64,000 nt of DNA from Adiantum capillus-veneris (Eukaryota > Streptophyta > Polypodiopsida > Polypodiales > Pteridaceae). Both the position numbers and the translations under genes were made by a program. Shown here in pieces: positions 11,391 through 23,375 of this stretch. Below the pieces are notes generated by a model. The model saw only the letters and a program-made list of their open reading frames with translations. It did not search any database and was not told the origin of the DNA. Every line of letters begins with the position of its first letter. Within the stretch, counting starts at the first letter, position 1. The stretch lies in the NCBI GenBank assembly GCA_014529385.2, contig CM043944.1:68680895-68744894 (forward strand). Direction: 5' to 3'.

Positions 11391-11468
11391 TGATAGCCGT
11401 TTTTCGGCTCTCCATAATTGCCATAGTGAGCTACCTCACCCTACCAAATCACCCAAACATTGTGGCTA
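11391..11468 (+). repeat. G2 3' LTR, first 78 bp (left of G3)
   Basis: It matches the first 78 bp of 2883-5509 and stops at GGCTA (11464-11468), the target duplication of G3. The LTR continues at 39756. Confidence 0.92.
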
Positions 11469-12403
11469 TGTTGGACGGATACGCCGCGATGGATGACAAC
11501 ACAGCGAGAACTCACCTAACATGTAATGTCAGCTAAGGACGAAGCTTGACCCGCAGGCGCGTGGAAGCAAGCATAAGGTGTCAACCTACACTCGTCCAAC
11601 TCCTAACTAATTCTTACAAAGGTCTTTACCAATTGTCTTAGTCACAGCGTTCAAGAGTGCATAAGAGGAAACTTCCTACAACGCTTTCTAGAGCCAAACA
11701 CCCATCAAACAATCTTGAAACACCATAGAACTTGACGGAGACCCTACTAATACCAATAGGTCGCTCTCCCTAAGGTCTAAGAACCAAATTCACGACCCAA
11801 AACACCTAGTGCAGAAACACGTAGGATGTCTGGCCGAAATCTGTAGGTCTTCGTTTCCGAAATCGAAAGTACTTAATGTGTAGTTCTACTCAATGTGAAC
11901 GCGTGGATCTGCTGCAATGCAAAATCGGACAACGTATGATCACCCAAACACCCGATGAAGCTCGTAGAAGGAGCTCGCAAAGCCGGACTGTATACGCGCA
12001 ATGTAGGTATCGGATTGTAGCTCTCGTCGGGGGCAACATGCTGCACTTCTCTGGACTCGATTCCGACCACCGGAGCACACGTAGCGTCAAGATGAAGCTC
12101 ACACTCTCTCTATCGTACACAGTACACTCACTCACAGACTTCAAACTTGTTTTTAAAAATGACAAAATGTTTTTTCATTAAGGTCAAAAAGTGGTATATA
12201 TATCTTACAATTTCTCAAACCCTAAAGTTCCAAAATCAACCATCTACTCAATCTAACTATCAAAACTGGGATACAATCTGGAAACTTCTGTAAGTCCCAA
12301 TAATTACAAGGTGAAAAATCAGGTTTTCCTCAATGAATGAATAATTACAAAAATAATAATCCTCGGAGTAGTTACTGTCGTGGGGTGTGTCCACCTTCTA
12401 ACA
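11469..12403 (-). repeat. G3 3' LTR (935 bp)
   Basis: Read on the minus strand it starts TGTTAGAAGG and ends GTCCAACA. A TATATATA block lies near 12195-12203. It contains a half copy of the CCTACGCGTAGG palindrome family near 11818-11832. Confidence 0.93.
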
Positions 12404-12422
12404 ATCCCCCCCTCCTTGTTCA
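12404..12422 (-). promoter_or_regulatory. G3 polypurine tract
   Basis: On the minus strand AACAAGGAGGGGGGAT directly precedes the LTR start TGTTAG. This fixes the orientation of the element. Confidence 0.85.
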
Positions 12423-12454
12423 TGTCGTCCCCGACATGGCCTTGATCTGCTGCT

Positions 12455-15400
12455 TCATCTTATCGTTTCCCACATCTTTAGCAGCAATTCATACCTGGCA
12501 TGTAGGTTCAGCATTGTTGGGCCAAAAATGTTTGTATTCATGGTGAAGAACCCTGTATAGAATGCTTCTTCAAAATCCTGGAGGTGATAGGATGGTAGAA
12601 ACAGGATCCTCTGATACAGCACATGTATCACCTCCTTGGAAGGCTGACCTAACAGATCATAGGTGCATCTGTATGTATCCTGCAAGAAGAAGATGATGTC
12701 AGTCACCTGGCCTGGCTTGAAGGTCTCGAACACTGCTAAGATGGTTCTGTAGATTTTCCTCATCATAATGCATGTGAGGTCAGGCGAGCCAGTGAACAAT
12801 TTTATGGTGCCCGTTAGGGTTTTCACCATGTATTGGACACTTATTCTCTCACCTGCCTTCACACCCGGTAAAATTTCATGTGCCTTCCACGTCCTAACCC
12901 TTGGTAGAGGACAGAAGCTAAGGTTGTCTTTGATATTTTTAGGTGCCTCTACCAAGTGGATTAGGTATTGTGGGTACTTTGTAAGCCAAGCCTTCCTCCA
13001 CTTTGGCTGAGAATCCACTATAAGCTTAACTCCTTCTGGCTTCGAGGTGTCTACATTGTAGAGAGGTACCGTTGGCTCTTCTCTGATCCGCTTGTTTATT
13101 GTAGCTGCCTCATATTTCAGCAATGGATATGGGAGAGAGGGTTGAAGCCACTCGCGCCTGAGAGTGCTGGTGTCGATCTTCTGGATTGTCATAGATTTGA
13201 AGACCCTCTGCTCCCATTCCAAGGCTTCCTTCGTGCTTTCTCTTAGCTCTTCCTGTATTGCCTTACGCAATTTTTCCTCCTCTTCTTGTGTTAGATCCTG
13301 TGGCTCTTGAGAGGATCCTGCTATGCTTTCCTCTTGCATGTGTGTATCCACAGGATCTGCCACATTTTTGAGGTCGAGGCCCTCATTGGCGGCTGGCCCT
13401 GAGCTTTCTACCTCTCCTCCTTGCTAGCCTTTCAACTCCTCAATTTGCCCGAGGAGTGTTTGCTTTTCCGCTTCAACTTGTCCGCCCATATTCACGAGGA
13501 GGTCATTAAGTTCGGCGTTTATTCTTTCCGCCTCGTCGAGCTTTATCTTCATGCTTTCCACTTCTTCTTGCAGGGCTTTTTGGCCCTCTTCCATTCTAGT
13601 TTGCATGACTATAGAACATTCAGCCATCATCAATCTCTACTTTTTCTCGAGAGTCAATTCTTTCTGAAGTTCTTGCATTTTCTCTTCGTAGAGTTGACTC
13701 TCAGAAATGATTTGAGTCGAGCTCGTAGCTCTGAATCTAGCAGGTGATGCTCGCAGCCTCTCGATGGTTTGATCTTTGACTTTTAGTTGGTCCTTGAGCT
13801 CAAGGACTTCATCCAGGCTTGCTTCTTGTCCTATCTTTGCTCTTTCCTTGGCATTCCTCATGGCCTCTACTTCTTTCGTTTCTTCTGCCAGTTGTAGTGT
13901 CAGATTATCTCTTTCTTTCTCGGCATCTCACAATGACTTGCTGAACTGCTGACATTCTTCTTTAGCTGCTTGTATTCTTTTTGCTGCTTCCTGATTTGCT
14001 TCTTCCATTGCTTGGCAGTTTTGTAGAGCCCTTGCCAAGCTGGCCTGTAGGTCGGCTTTTCTCTCCTTTTTCCCTTGGCTTTGTGCCTGCAGAGAATGTA
14101 CTTCCATTTTGATCTTTTCTTCAGTGTCTTTGAGAGTTGTCATTTCTTTCTCTGAATCCATGGATTGTGCCCTCAATCCGGCTAGCTTTGTCATCACCAT
14201 GTCCCAGTCATTGGAGGGCGGGTGCAGGTCTACTGTGTCTATAGCAATTTCTTTTAGCTCCACTAGCCTTATGCCTTGCATCTGTTCTTTAGGCCCTATC
14301 CTCGCCAAGTCGAATGCGACTGTGGCGGCTTCTTCCTTCGTATCGCCTGCAGCTAGCAGGTCCAAAAATGCATAGTAAGCCTCATCTAATCCTTTTTGCT
14401 CAGTTTCAAGCTTGGCCTCTTCTTTTGGCTCAGGTTCTTCTCTTTGCTCTTGATCTTCTGCTTGCCTTTCTTCTTGTCTGTCCTCAGCCTCCTTATCTTC
14501 CTGTGGAGGGCTGCAAGGAGGTGGTGAGGGCAGTGGTGATGGCTATGGGCTGGGTTAAGGTCTATCTGGTAAAGATGCAGGTTTGCCCTTTAAGTCCCTA
14601 TCTGCTTTTGTTTTTCTTTCTCTTTCCTGGCTCTCTTGCTCATCCAGCAGTTTCTGCCTTATCTGTTGTATTTCCTCCTCTGTGAAAGGGACATGAGGGA
14701 TGTTTTTTTGTTGCAGCATCAAGAATCTCGAAATTCTTGATATAATCTTCAAATCGGTCCCTTTGCACTCTTCTGGACGATCCGGACATAGAATCTAGAG
14801 ATGGCTTAAATTACTCTTGAGGGCTCTCTCCGCTCGAAAACTCTCCATCAGTCTCTCTATTCTTGCCGCTTTCTGAGACCTTGTTTCTTTGGCCGGCACT
14901 TGAGCAAACTCCTTCTTTCCTTTCTTCTGCTCGAGTTGCTCCTCTTCAACTGGCTCTAGCCGTCTTTTCACTCTTGTAGCCACCCTTGGTGCCCTTTGCG
15001 GCTCATCTTCCTTGTCTTCTTTTACTCTCGGCCAATCATTCTGAGATGGGGGGTCAGGCCACCTTCCTTTAATGTGTAGTGCCCCAAAAACAACCTTGGT
15101 GATCAGTTCTCCTGGCACTATATAGGTTGGATTTTTGTTGCCCATCTTTGCTAAGCTGTCATGTATATATGCCGCATAGCTGATTATATTTGGGGTGCCT
15201 TTTGTCATTGCCCAAGTGAACGTTGTGGCAATTGCACCTGGCGGCATCCTGTACTTCTGTGGCCTCTTCCTGCACATGTGGAAGTACTGGTTGTATAATT
15301 GGCTCATAATTGCCACTTTTGGGTTGGCAATGTCTTCAAAGGTGTAATTTGCCTTTTTCTCTTCGTACACCTTGACGTCATCCCTTCTTGTTGTTACACC

Positions 15401-15850
15401 GTCTTCCTCATTGGAGAGGTCTAGTGTATGGTCTACAACCCGCTCAGTGATTATTATCTCTGTTGCTGGTCTGCCTTGTAAATCTGTTACCTTGGCCACT
15501 CCATCCTCTTTGATGCTTGTTACAAACTCCAAGAATCTTTTGATGTCCACCCCCGCCGGTATTGCTTCGAAGCAGTTGTGGAGATCAATTTTCTCCAAGT
15601 AGCCAGCCATCTTGCTTCGTACAAACTCATTGAGTTCTCTCGACAGCATTGGTAGCTCTATAACATTGCCTTCAGTGTCTTTGAACACTCCCTGGTAGAT
15701 CTTTAGGTCGTTGGACTCTAACAGATCCTCTTGTATCCAGGTGTTGGTGGGCTTTAGTGTTCCTTCTGGAATGACAAAGGGTTCCACTTCGTCCAGATAA
15801 TCCTCGATGGTCATTCTTTTCCTCTTTGCCGGTGACTTCGAGGTTGCCAT
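12455..15850 (-). pseudogene. G3 third ORF: about 1,131 codons, coiled-coil accessory protein of unknown function
   Basis: All six open pieces in this interval lie in one frame, separated only by TAG 14795, TAA 14555, TAG 14543, TGA 13928, TAG 13637 and TAG 13424. There is no frameshift over 3.4 kb, so the ancestor was one protein starting at ATG 15850 (MATSKSPAKRKRM). The N-terminal part (codons 1-351) is globular and ends in a basic stretch. A proline/glutamate-rich link follows near 14540-14400. About 14365-13424 is a long coiled coil rich in E, K, Q and L. The last 300 codons are a helical-looking domain. I see no signal peptide, membrane segment, zinc knuckle or enzyme motif, so it is not a typical env. 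The function is not recognised. It resembles the third ORF of Athila-like elements only in position. Confidence 0.8.
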
Positions 15851-15868
15851 AGATCCTGTTGCACTCAA

Positions 15869-17962
15869 TAGTCCAAAGTTAGTGTTTTTTCCATATTAGC
15901 TGCGAAACTAAGTTTTACTTATCCAAATGACTTGAAAATTGAAAATAAAGCTTAAAAGGAACTTGTGAAGCTATGCATGTGCTCACAGTGCAGATCTGGC
16001 CAAAAATTTCCATCTAGACATCCTACGGGTAGGATGTCTTTTTCATCAGAATTAGTTCATACTTGACATGCAGGTAGTGTAAGGCTCATGGAACATGGCT
16101 ATATGCTTGGATTTGAATTTGGATATCAAAAAGTGCCCTTGAGACATCCTACGCGTAGGATGTCTCCTGGTGAATTTTTTCATTTTGCTGGTGCTCCTAA
16201 TGCTTGCCCTTGGCCCCCCTACGTCTCTTTTGAGCCTACTTTCAACAAAAAAGTCAAATGGATAGAGAACAACTCCCTGTGTGGACTTCAGAGCCTCTGA
16301 GCCATTTCTAAAGTTTTGGAGTGATTTTTGGCGATGAAATTTCTTGATGTTGGTCTCCATAGCTTCCCGATCCCTTGGGGATCCTTGCCGTATGGTTTTT
16401 GTCGACTTTGGCTTCACCGGAGCTCCATTTGGCAATTTGTTGCTCTAGAAGCACCCGTGGTTGCGTTTACATACCTTTGATGATTTGTGGTGATCTACCA
16501 CCATAGGACTTGGTTGTTGATGGTCTAGGAAAGCCGCTCGTAAAGTTTGATGGCAAATGGGCTTGCGGTTTGGCCGCAAGTGCAATTTGACGCTTTGTGT
16601 GTCTGATGCCGTTTTCTGAAGTTTAGTGCCGCTTCGGGTCACTTTTTGGTCATGCGGGTCATATAGACTTGTCGAGCATGTCGAGATGCTCCTACCCATG
16701 AATTTTGGTAGAATTTGGTTGCAGTTTCGCCGAATTCCCATTTGGTGGCCTCTTGCAGGTTTCTGGGAATTAGGGTTTTTTCCGATGGTTTCCTACTACC
16801 TTTGGCTATCCAAGACTAGTCTCCTAGACTAGGGTAAGCTGCCGATAAAGTCTTGTTGATTTTGGGTTCGCCGCCGTTAGGCCGCCGTCTCTACTTGTAG
16901 GGCTCTACCGCTCGCTTTGTGTGTGACCCCTACGCTAGTTTTCGCGACATAATGACAAACATCCACGAAAAGCTCAAGGTGGTGAGCCTACCTCTCATGT
17001 CTGGAGCTTGTCGGGTAGTCGTGCACTTCGTAGAAGCTGCTGGAAGGTCGATCCGCTCTAGGTGGCAAAAGCTCTCTCCAGAAAGTCAATAGTGAGAATG
17101 AGCTAAAAATGGGGTGAAAATTTCTTATAATGGAGGTCCCCGAACCACTTTTCATGAAATTTGACATGTGCTCCTATCTTCTTGCGAGATGCGGTTTAGG
17201 CTCAAAAATTTCTTGATTTGGACTCCATTTGCTCTGTTTACCAGAAATTTGGCATTTCGGTCAAAATCTGTCCAAAACACGCTTTCCGCTCTAGTCTCAT
17301 AATTGCATCCCCACTGTACCATAGGTTTTCCTATAGTCACTGATCATCCCCATTTTATTTTTTTTCATTACAATTGTTTTGCACCTGCTTTTTGTATTTT
17401 TGAAGTTTTTCTACCGAAAATTAGCAAAATTAAAAGGAAAATAGAAAATCAAACCCAAAAAATCCCCAAAAATCATAATAAATCACAAACATCATCGCAA
17501 CACATTATATACACTCACATGCAATTTTTATGGCCGGATTTCTCCGTTTTACCAATACTTTACCTGAAAAATGGCTATTTCTACTTATATACGCACACCT
17601 AGGAGCTTGATTTGGCATTTGGCCCCATATACCTGTAGCTTCATGTTGTATAAGGGCATATATACTTGGGTTACTCCATAAAATTTCACAATCAAACAAA
17701 AACCCTTAAAATAGTCAAAAATCATGCCCTTTTTTGTTGTTTCTGTTATTGGTTCTGCATTTGAGAGTGCCTCTAGAATGCCTCCCCCCCCTCCTAGCTG
17801 GAGTCCTCTCGGACGACAAGGTATCGCCTCGGAGTATGTGTCGTGCATAGGTTGAAAAATTTGTGCTAATGCCTAGCCGATTAACGTGGCCCTACGTTAT
17901 GCATACTCGATCAATGGATGGAAAAATTAATGTTGTGCAAGAGAAGGGAATAAGCAAGATGC
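15869..17962 (-). other. G3 spacer between the WIPK region and the long ORF, with palindromes
   Basis: About 2.1 kb without a supported coding frame. It holds a perfect 26-bp palindrome at 16141-16166 and a near-perfect copy at 16017-16038, both less than 320 bp upstream of the long ORF on the minus strand. The bases after the second copy (TTTTTCATCAGAAT) recur in the G3 leader at about 37582-37597. The spacer may therefore be a second copy of leader-type sequence. Confidence 0.6.
16141..16166. repeat. Perfect 26-bp palindrome (best copy of the G3 family)
   Basis: The arms are GAGACATCCTACG and its exact complement CGTAGGATGTCTC. Related copies lie at 16017-16038, 27313-27334, 37689-37710 and 38131-38152, and one is split by G4 (27588-27599 with 37572-37581). 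Confidence 0.93.
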
Positions 17963-18018
17963 TTATTGGCATTCGCCATCGAGGTTTCCTGCTTTCTTTG
18001 CAAGTAGCAGCTGTAACT

Positions 18019-19080
18019 CTACTGCTCTCTGTTTATTGTCTTTTTTGCAAAAGGCACTGTTGATGGAGTCGTAGCTGTTTCTAAGGGCAAAATTGGCTTG
18101 TCCGTAATGGTTATGGGCCGTATGGCCATTGCTTTCCATTTGTATTTTGTTGCTGCCAGTTTTTGTAGATGGTTTGGCACTTTCTCCTTTGCCACTGGTT
18201 TGTCTTTTATTGGCATCCACGTATGTCGGTTTTCCCTTTTGAAATGCAGCTGTCTGCTTTTCGTTGTTGCTTGTACTGAAGGGAGTTCCTTTTGCTTTTG
18301 CTTTGGTATCCAAATGTGAGTGACATTTGGTTTATGGCTAAGCATTTTCTTTGGGATCCATATATGTTTTATGCCCCTGGTTTGTGGTTGAACCATTTGC
18401 TTTGTTGGAATCTTTTTGTTGCATTGTTGTTTGTCTGCCATGTCTTTTCTATCCTTCCACATACATACTTGTTTTCCTTGTTTTGGTAGCCTAGATTTTT
18501 GCATTGTGGCCGTTGACTTCATGTGTCTGTAAGTAGTATGGTTGTCTTTTACCTGATTTTTTCTCTCGGGTATCATATTGTTCTTTGATGGCATTTGTTC
18601 TTTTGGCTTTGTTTCGAGTGATTGCATGGCTTGCAGTTGAGCATGTTGGTATTGCTGAGCAAAAGCTATCACCTGTTGTTCATGTTCATGGAGAATTTTA
18701 ACTGCCTTTGCTTTCCAATCTATATGCACATTGTACTCTTTTTGCCAAGGTTGCCCCAGCATCATTGGGTGTTGTGTGCTTTCTTCTGTCACCACATAGA
18801 ATTTGTGTGGGTAAATATATTGATGTATCTGTACATGCAATATAGTCAATCCCAATGTTTTCAACGGGTGTGATGTGCTACTTTCCAGCGCTTGAGGAGT
18901 AGGATGAAGTTGACCTGTGACTTTGAGCTGTTGGTATAATCCTTAAGAGATCAAATTTGCTTGAGCACCCGAATCAAGCAAGGCTGTTGATTCAACTTGA
19001 TTGCTGCCCACTTTGACCGCAGTTATTGGCTCCAATGTTTCTTCCTCCAACTTTGTCAGTCGAATGGAATTGATTCATAA
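18019..19080 (-). pseudogene. G3 second aspartic-protease-like domain plus WIPK-repeat tail
   Basis: It reads in the same frame as integrase, after a basic linker (19200-19090). A-L-L-D-S-G-A-Q-A-N-L-I-S near 18998-18960 is a classic retropepsin active-site loop. HKFYVVTEES and then M-M-L-G-Q-P-W near 18805-18755 match the C-terminal half with its hydrophobic-L-G motif. The tail to 18019 is basic, rich in Q and K, and repeats a short motif: H-I-W-I-P-K-K, H-I-W-I-P-K-Q and H-T-W-M-P-I. Stops at about 18954 and 19080 break it. Gypsy pol normally ends at integrase, so this position is unusual. Element G5 has the same pairing. Confidence 0.7.
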
Positions 19081-19206
19081 TGGTGGTCCACTTTGTTGTT
19101 GTTGTCGCAGAAGCCGTCTTTTTGCAATGCGTTCTTGTGCTTCGGCTTGAGCTTCCTCCCGTACTCTCTGTTTTTCCTTCATTCTTTGTTTTCCTTGATG
19201 AATTTG

Positions 19207-20560
19207 TTAGAGCATCTCCTGTGTGAGTGGTAGATGATACCTCCTCAGTGAACATCCACTAATCTGGTTTGGCATTTCTTCACCTACTAATGTAACAAGC
19301 TTGACAGCTCCACTTTGTGATAGATCACTAATCACAAATGGTCCCATCCCTCGCTTTTTAAGTTTCTTGCCATGTTGCTTCAAGGTATAAACAAGTACGT
19401 AATCACCTGTTTTGAACTCTTTGGTACGCACATGTTTATTAAAAAATTCTTTTTGTCTTCTCTTTTTAGCACAGATTGAAGCGACAGCTCGTAAGCGGAG
19501 TTCATCTAGCTTTTCAAGATCCTCAATTCTTGAAGAGAGCTCATGCACTGTCCATTCCAAGCTTTTTGCTACTCGTAGAGTTGGAATTAAAAATTCTATG
19601 GGTAGTATAGCATTTAGGCCAAACAACATGTTGTATGGTGTTGTTCCTATCGATGTTTTATAAGCTACCCTGTATGCCCATAGTGTTGAGTGTAGCTGCT
19701 GATCCCAATCTTTTCTTGATTCTGACACTATGTTAGTGAGAACCGTGCATAGTGCTTTATTAGTGGCCTTAGCTTGCCCATTGGCCTGTGGATGGTATGG
19801 TGCGGATTTCCTATGTATGACCATGAATTCCTCTAGCAGATATTCAATGACTTCATTGATAAAATGTGTTCCACGGTCACTAACAATTTCTATTCGTAAC
19901 CCGTAACGTAAAGAAACATTCTCATACAAAAATTGTGCCGTTGTGCGTGCATCAGCTTTTTGTGTTGCTTTGGCTTCGACCCATTTTGTGATAGTCCGTA
20001 GCCACAATGATATATTGTGTATGTTTGCAATATATAGGGGGTGATATAGGTCCGATGAAATCAATGCCCCATTTTGCAAATGCTCTTGCTCCCATCATTG
20101 GCCGTAATGGCATCTCATCTCTTTGTATTGGCACCTTGGTGCGTTGACATGCATCACAACGCTTTACAAACTCTTCAGCATCCATGTGCAATGTAGGCCA
20201 CCAAATTCCTGCAGTTAATACAAATTTTGCCATCTTATCGCCCGAAAAATGGCCTCCGCTATGTGCATGTTCTAGAATCAACAGGTATTCACTTTCACTT
20301 GCACAGATTCTAAGTTGATTGTCCTTACCTCGCTTATAGAGTTGGTTCCCAATTAACTGAAAGTCACGAGCTTCGAGCTCTATAGCTTTTTTCCGTGCTC
20401 TTGTGATGTTCTCAGGGAACGTCTTGGTGGTCAGGAAGTCAATAATATATTGACTCCATGTAGGTGCTATTTTTACCTGAAACAAAGTTGCGTGATCCAT
20501 TGGTCGTTTGGCACTACATATAGTACAATTGGTAACATAAGAATGCGTGTCCGCATACAT
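19207..20560 (-). pseudogene. pol: G3 integrase
   Basis: The HHCC zinc domain is at about 20263-20140 (H-A-H-S-G-G-H, C-D-A-C). The core has W-G-I-D-F-I-G-P near 20075 and S-D-R-G-T-H-F near 19880. The catalytic glutamate is lysine in NGQAKATNK (about 19768). A frame change occurs near 20000. The C-terminal G-P-F-V-I module is near 19345. TAA at 19207 ends this open piece, but the frame continues into the protease-like domain. Confidence 0.88.
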
Positions 20561-20653
20561 AGTTTGCGAATAAACCCCTTTTTTTTTCAGTCTCTAGTGT
20601 GTCTTCACTGTTGAACAATGAAATGCACAATCCTGGACATGTGCCTCTTCAAG

Positions 20654-22243
20654 CTAGCACTTGAATTCTTCCGGGTTTATACATAATCGTAGGATTAAGT
20701 CCGATCCAAAATGATGCAGCCGTCCTGCTACCAACTGGAAGTTTTTTGTTTGTCGAATTGTTTGATGTTTGGATCTGCATTCCGTATTATCAAACCCCCT
20801 TCCAAAGGAAAGAATGCTAACAATTTCCTGAGACCATTTGGGTACCATTTCAATGTTGAAAAGATAAGCATCTGGTATGTCATCATCTACTCCTTCAGGA
20901 GCTTCCCCGTTGTGTATCCGTGAAAGATGATCTGTTCGTAGATGGGTTTTACCCTTTTTGACCACCACTGTGAAGTCAAATTCTAGCAATATAAAAAACG
21001 AGCGTACGATTCTCCCTGTATTGCAAGGTTCATTTACTAGGTACAAAAGAGCTTGATGATCTGTGAAGAACACAAATTTGTTTGCAAGCAAATAATTCCG
21101 AAATTTCTTTACAGCATAAATCATTCCTAACCCTTTCCGCTCGATGGTTGTGTAGTTCTTTTCCGCACTGTTTGTCTGTCGGCTTGCATAGCAAACCGGA
21201 AAATCCATTCTTTCATCTCCAAGTTGAGCTAGAATACTTCCAATGGCATATGCTGAAGCATCAATGTGCACATGGAATATCTTTTCCCAATCTGGTGCCT
21301 TCAGTACAGGTGCTGATATAAGGTTTTCCTTCAGCTTTTGGAATGAAATTTCACACTCCTTGGTCCACTCGAAATTGACTAGCAAACGATACAGAGGTTG
21401 TGCGATAACCGCATACATGTATATGAATCTTCGATAATATCCGCAATGTCCCATGAAGGATTGCACTTGTTTCGCATTAGTAGGCCTGGGTAGGTCTACA
21501 ATGACTTTGACTTTGTCTAGGTCTGTGGTTATGCCATTTCTTGAGACAATGTGTCCTAAAATTTGGCCTTGCTTAACCATAAATACACACTTTTCCGGGT
21601 TAAGACATATTCGATATGTCCTGCACTTTTCAAAGACCTTTTGCAAATGGTCAATATGTTCCTCTCGTAGAAGAGAGTGTACACACAGGTTATCCATGTA
21701 AATTTTCAAGAATATTCTTAGGTATTCCTTGAATGCATGAGTCATTAACCTTTAGAAAGTGGCTGGTGCATTAGTTAAGCCAAATGGCATAACTCGATAC
21801 GCATAAATCCCCCATTATGTGGCAAACGCTATTTTGTGTTGATCCTCCCTTGCTATTGCCAGTTGGTTGTATCCTAAAACCCCATCCAGAAAGGAATAAG
21901 CCTGTTTTTCGGCCACTCGCTCAAGTACATGTTCAGTGATTGGCAAGGGATAATTATCCCTTATGGTTGCTGCATTCACCTTCTTGAGGTTTACACACAC
22001 TCGTAGTTTTCCATTCTTTTTGGGAACTACCACTATGGGTGACACCCAATTTGTATGTTCAATCTCATAGATGAATTCAGCTTCCATCAGTTTATTGATC
22101 TCTTCTTTGATTCGTTTAGCAAATGTGTCAATATATGTATAAGGACGTTGTTTGCTAGGTTTTGCATCCGATTTCAATGGAATTGTATGTTGGCATATCA
22201 ATGGATCAACTCCTTTGAGGTCTTTATAGGACCAGGCGAACAC
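20654..22243 (-). pseudogene. pol: G3 reverse transcriptase and RNase H
   Basis: RT starts with K-Q-R-P-Y, N-W-V-S-P-I-V-V-V-P-K-K-N-G-K near 22050 and F-L-D-G-V-L-G-Y-N-Q. A stop near 21813 and a second break near 21750 follow. The palm box is I-Y-M-D-N at 21689-21703, with the second catalytic aspartate changed to asparagine. RNase H keeps H-I-D-A-S-A-Y-A-I-G, T-I-E-R-K, F-T-D-H-Q-A and R-T-D-H-L-S-R, the full catalytic set. In this respect it differs from the degenerate first RNase H of G2 and G4. It has no archaeal-type second RNase H. Confidence 0.9.
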
Positions 22244-22405
22244 ATCTTTATACTTCTTGAGAAGTTGTGTTAGAAGTTGTTCTTCCTCTTCAGGCTCTAA
22301 ATCGTTAGCTATATAGACCGCCGGCTAAGGCTTTTCACCTGGTTCTGCGATGTCTATCTTTTTTGCATTTTCAGGCCCATCGTAAGATTCTTGGTTGGTT
22401 CTTTC

Positions 22406-23375
22406 CTAACTGGTGGTGTTCATGTTTCCCTTTTCTGACTCCCCTTTACCATCACTATCTTTTTCAGAAGTCCATATCTCTCTCATAGAACGTTTCAATT
22501 CTTGGTATTTCTGTTTACGCTCCAGTTTGGCCCACTCTTGGTCCTTTGTTATTTCTTTTTTTGAATTTTGAGATTTTTGTGATTTTGTTTCGGTTTTAGC
22601 TTTTCGTACCTGTTTTATTTCCTCTCGCGTTCTTTCTATTCGATTTTTTGAGAATCTTCCTGATATTTGATCTTTTACACAATCCTCTGCTTTGACAAGC
22701 ATCAAATAGTGGGCTTTACCTTTCATCCTGGGCATCAAGTTCTCTCTAGCTTTGTTTCCTGCTCGTTTCCTCCTATAGCGTTCTTGGCGTCTAGGATATT
22801 GATTAGCAAAATCATAAAACTTGATATTCTTGGTTTCATTTCCACGCTCACTTGAGGTGTCTGAACACTTATTATCTGCATCATTATTTACTTCCAAATG
22901 TTGAGAGGATTTGTAAAACTCTTCTTGTTCTGGTGGTTCTATCGTCTCTTTTTCTGGTATAACGCTTACCATGTAATAGGATAACACATCATAGCCATCC
23001 TTATCACAAAATTTTGTTGTTGGACTGTTGGTAATGGTACAGACATCCAATGTTGCTAGTATGTGTTCCCATTCTAGAGGTTCCAAGGAATCTTTAGGGA
23101 ATATACTCCTTGTCCTCAATTGCTCTTTCTAAGACGCAGTCCTCTCTTCTTAAGCTTCCACAATGTGAAGCTCCACACATCCATAGCTCTTTTGGTTGCC
23201 CTAACCATGCTGGTAGTTCCGATCCTGCTATTGTAGCCGAATCAAACTCTTCCACAGGTGTTTGGTTCACATCTTTGTAACTATGGTCTTTTAGGTGTAT
23301 TTTAGTTGTTGTCTCGCCATGTCTCAAGTATATGTGGTCATAACCCCAATCTTGGACCATCTTTAATTGTCGCAT
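22406..23375 (-). pseudogene. pol: G3 protease C-terminus and linker to RT
   Basis: The open pieces are 23375-23094 and 23119-22406, in different frames. The first follows E-I-I-L-G at about 23395, the C-terminal motif of retropepsin, broken by a TGA near 23384. The rest is a charged linker rich in K, E and R (for example K-R-A-G-N-K-A-R-E-N) with no domain I recognise. Its length, about 320 codons, is large for a Gypsy protease-RT link. Confidence 0.65.
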
